A stretch of DNA of 41,711 bases from Leisingera sp. JC1 (GTDB taxonomy: Bacteria > Pseudomonadota > Alphaproteobacteria > Rhodobacterales > Rhodobacteraceae): positions 167 to 41,877 of the forward strand of contig NZ_LYUZ01000097.1 in assembly GCF_001679925.1 (NCBI RefSeq). The letters run 5' to 3'. This document shows positions 41,484-41,711 of the stretch, one piece after another (within the stretch, counting starts at the first letter, position 1; every line of letters begins with the position of its first letter). Position numbers and translations under genes: made by a program. The notes below the pieces were generated by a model. That model saw nothing but the letters and a program-made list of their open reading frames with translations, was not told the DNA's origin and did not search any database.

Positions 41484-41711
41484 GGCTCTGACTCAGTTTT
41501 GGTGCAACTTCGGCCTCCCTCAGATCAGAGCGCTTGAACGAGCCGCGCTTTGAGCAGGTCGATGTTCGCCCTTCCATACATCTGGCGTTTGAGCGTCTTG
41601 AGGCGGTTAATCTGCCCTTCAGTCTGCCCGTTCGACCATGGTTCCCGAAGCGCCGCGGCGACGGCTGCCTGATCGCGCCGCAGCCCGCGGGCAAAGGCAC
41701 CGAGCAGCCCG
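41484..41711 (-). mobile_element. ISL3-family element, partial (transposase C-terminus)
   Basis: From 41711 down to the stop at 41525 the minus strand encodes GLLGAFARGLRRDQAAVAAAL, then EPWSNGQTEGQINRLKTLKRQMYGRANIDLLKARLVQAL, the ISL3 transposase C-terminus with the conserved WSNGQTEGQINRLK block. The IS end probably begins GGCTCTGACTCAG at 41484. The element continues beyond the window. It is a different copy from the decayed one at 2.6-4.0 kb. Confidence 0.85.

Noticed and set aside
2600-41711. Whole window as a composite transposon bounded by two ISL3 copies
   Set aside because: The two ISL3 pieces differ in sequence, the left one is badly decayed, and no shared ends or target duplications were seen.

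Overview
The window looks like an accessory, insertion-sequence-rich stretch of a marine alphaproteobacterium of the Roseobacter group (Rhodobacteraceae; Leisingera/Phaeobacter-like). This rests on betaine-lipid genes (btaA/btaB) next to a plcP-type phosphoesterase, a DmdA-like GcvT-family protein, an Aap-type amino-acid ABC transporter with long permeases, an indigoidine-type NRPS, and high-GC coding sequence. No database search was possible; calls rest on motifs, gene order and recalled family sequences.

Layout. (1) 1-2.4 kb: a minus-strand plcP-btaA-btaB lipid-remodelling operon with a Pho-box-like array upstream. (2) 2.6-5.8 kb: a pile of broken, nested insertion sequences (ISL3, IS3, IS30, IS66), including a 7-bp tandem repeat that shifts the ISL3 frame. 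(3) 5.85-7.62 kb: an Lrp/AsnC regulator divergent from a DmdA-like aminomethyltransferase. (4) 7.76-9.86 kb: an intact IS110-family transposase between two IS256-type remnants. (5) 10.2-23.6 kb: a 13-gene minus-strand catabolic operon. It encodes an amino-acid ABC importer, a cytoplasmic choline-sulfatase-like sulfatase, a DHDPS/pyrroline-hydroxycarboxylate-deaminase-like lyase, a DadA-like oxidase, an aldehyde dehydrogenase, a proline-racemase-superfamily protein, a ProC-like reductase and three SDRs. A divergent GntR/FCD regulator (23.76-24.5 kb) lies beyond four phased TGTCGACA-like boxes. (6) 25.3-28.2 kb: a PLP-dependent decarboxylase, a small membrane protein with a winged-helix regulator, and a candidate sRNA.

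(7) 28.54-40.52 kb is the most striking part: a complete 11,981-bp Tn3-family transposon. It has 38-bp terminal inverted repeats (33/38 identical by eye) and perfect 5-bp target duplications (TTGTC). It is inserted in an IS3-type orfA whose reading frame is restored when the element and one duplication are removed. Beside tnpA, tnpR and a res-like dyad, its cargo is an indigoidine-type gene cluster: TetR regulator, beta-hydroxyacid dehydrogenase, Asp/Glu-racemase-fold protein, A-Ox-T-TE NRPS (IgiD/IndC/BpsA type), 4-OT tautomerase and MFS exporter. The glutamine-type specificity residues of the NRPS can be read from the sequence. A blue-pigment/antimicrobial biosynthesis cluster therefore appears packaged as a self-contained mobile element.

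(8) 40.5-41.7 kb: the other half of the target IS3 orfA, an SPW-type membrane protein, and a frameshifted BON-domain gene abutting an ISL3-family element that runs off the window.

In regions 5 and 7 genes work as linear operons. Region 5 most simply reads as import of a (possibly sulfated) hydroxyproline-like amino acid, desulfation, epimerisation, oxidation, deamination and aldehyde oxidation towards 2-oxoglutarate. Region 7 reads as regulated synthesis and export of an indigoidine-like product.
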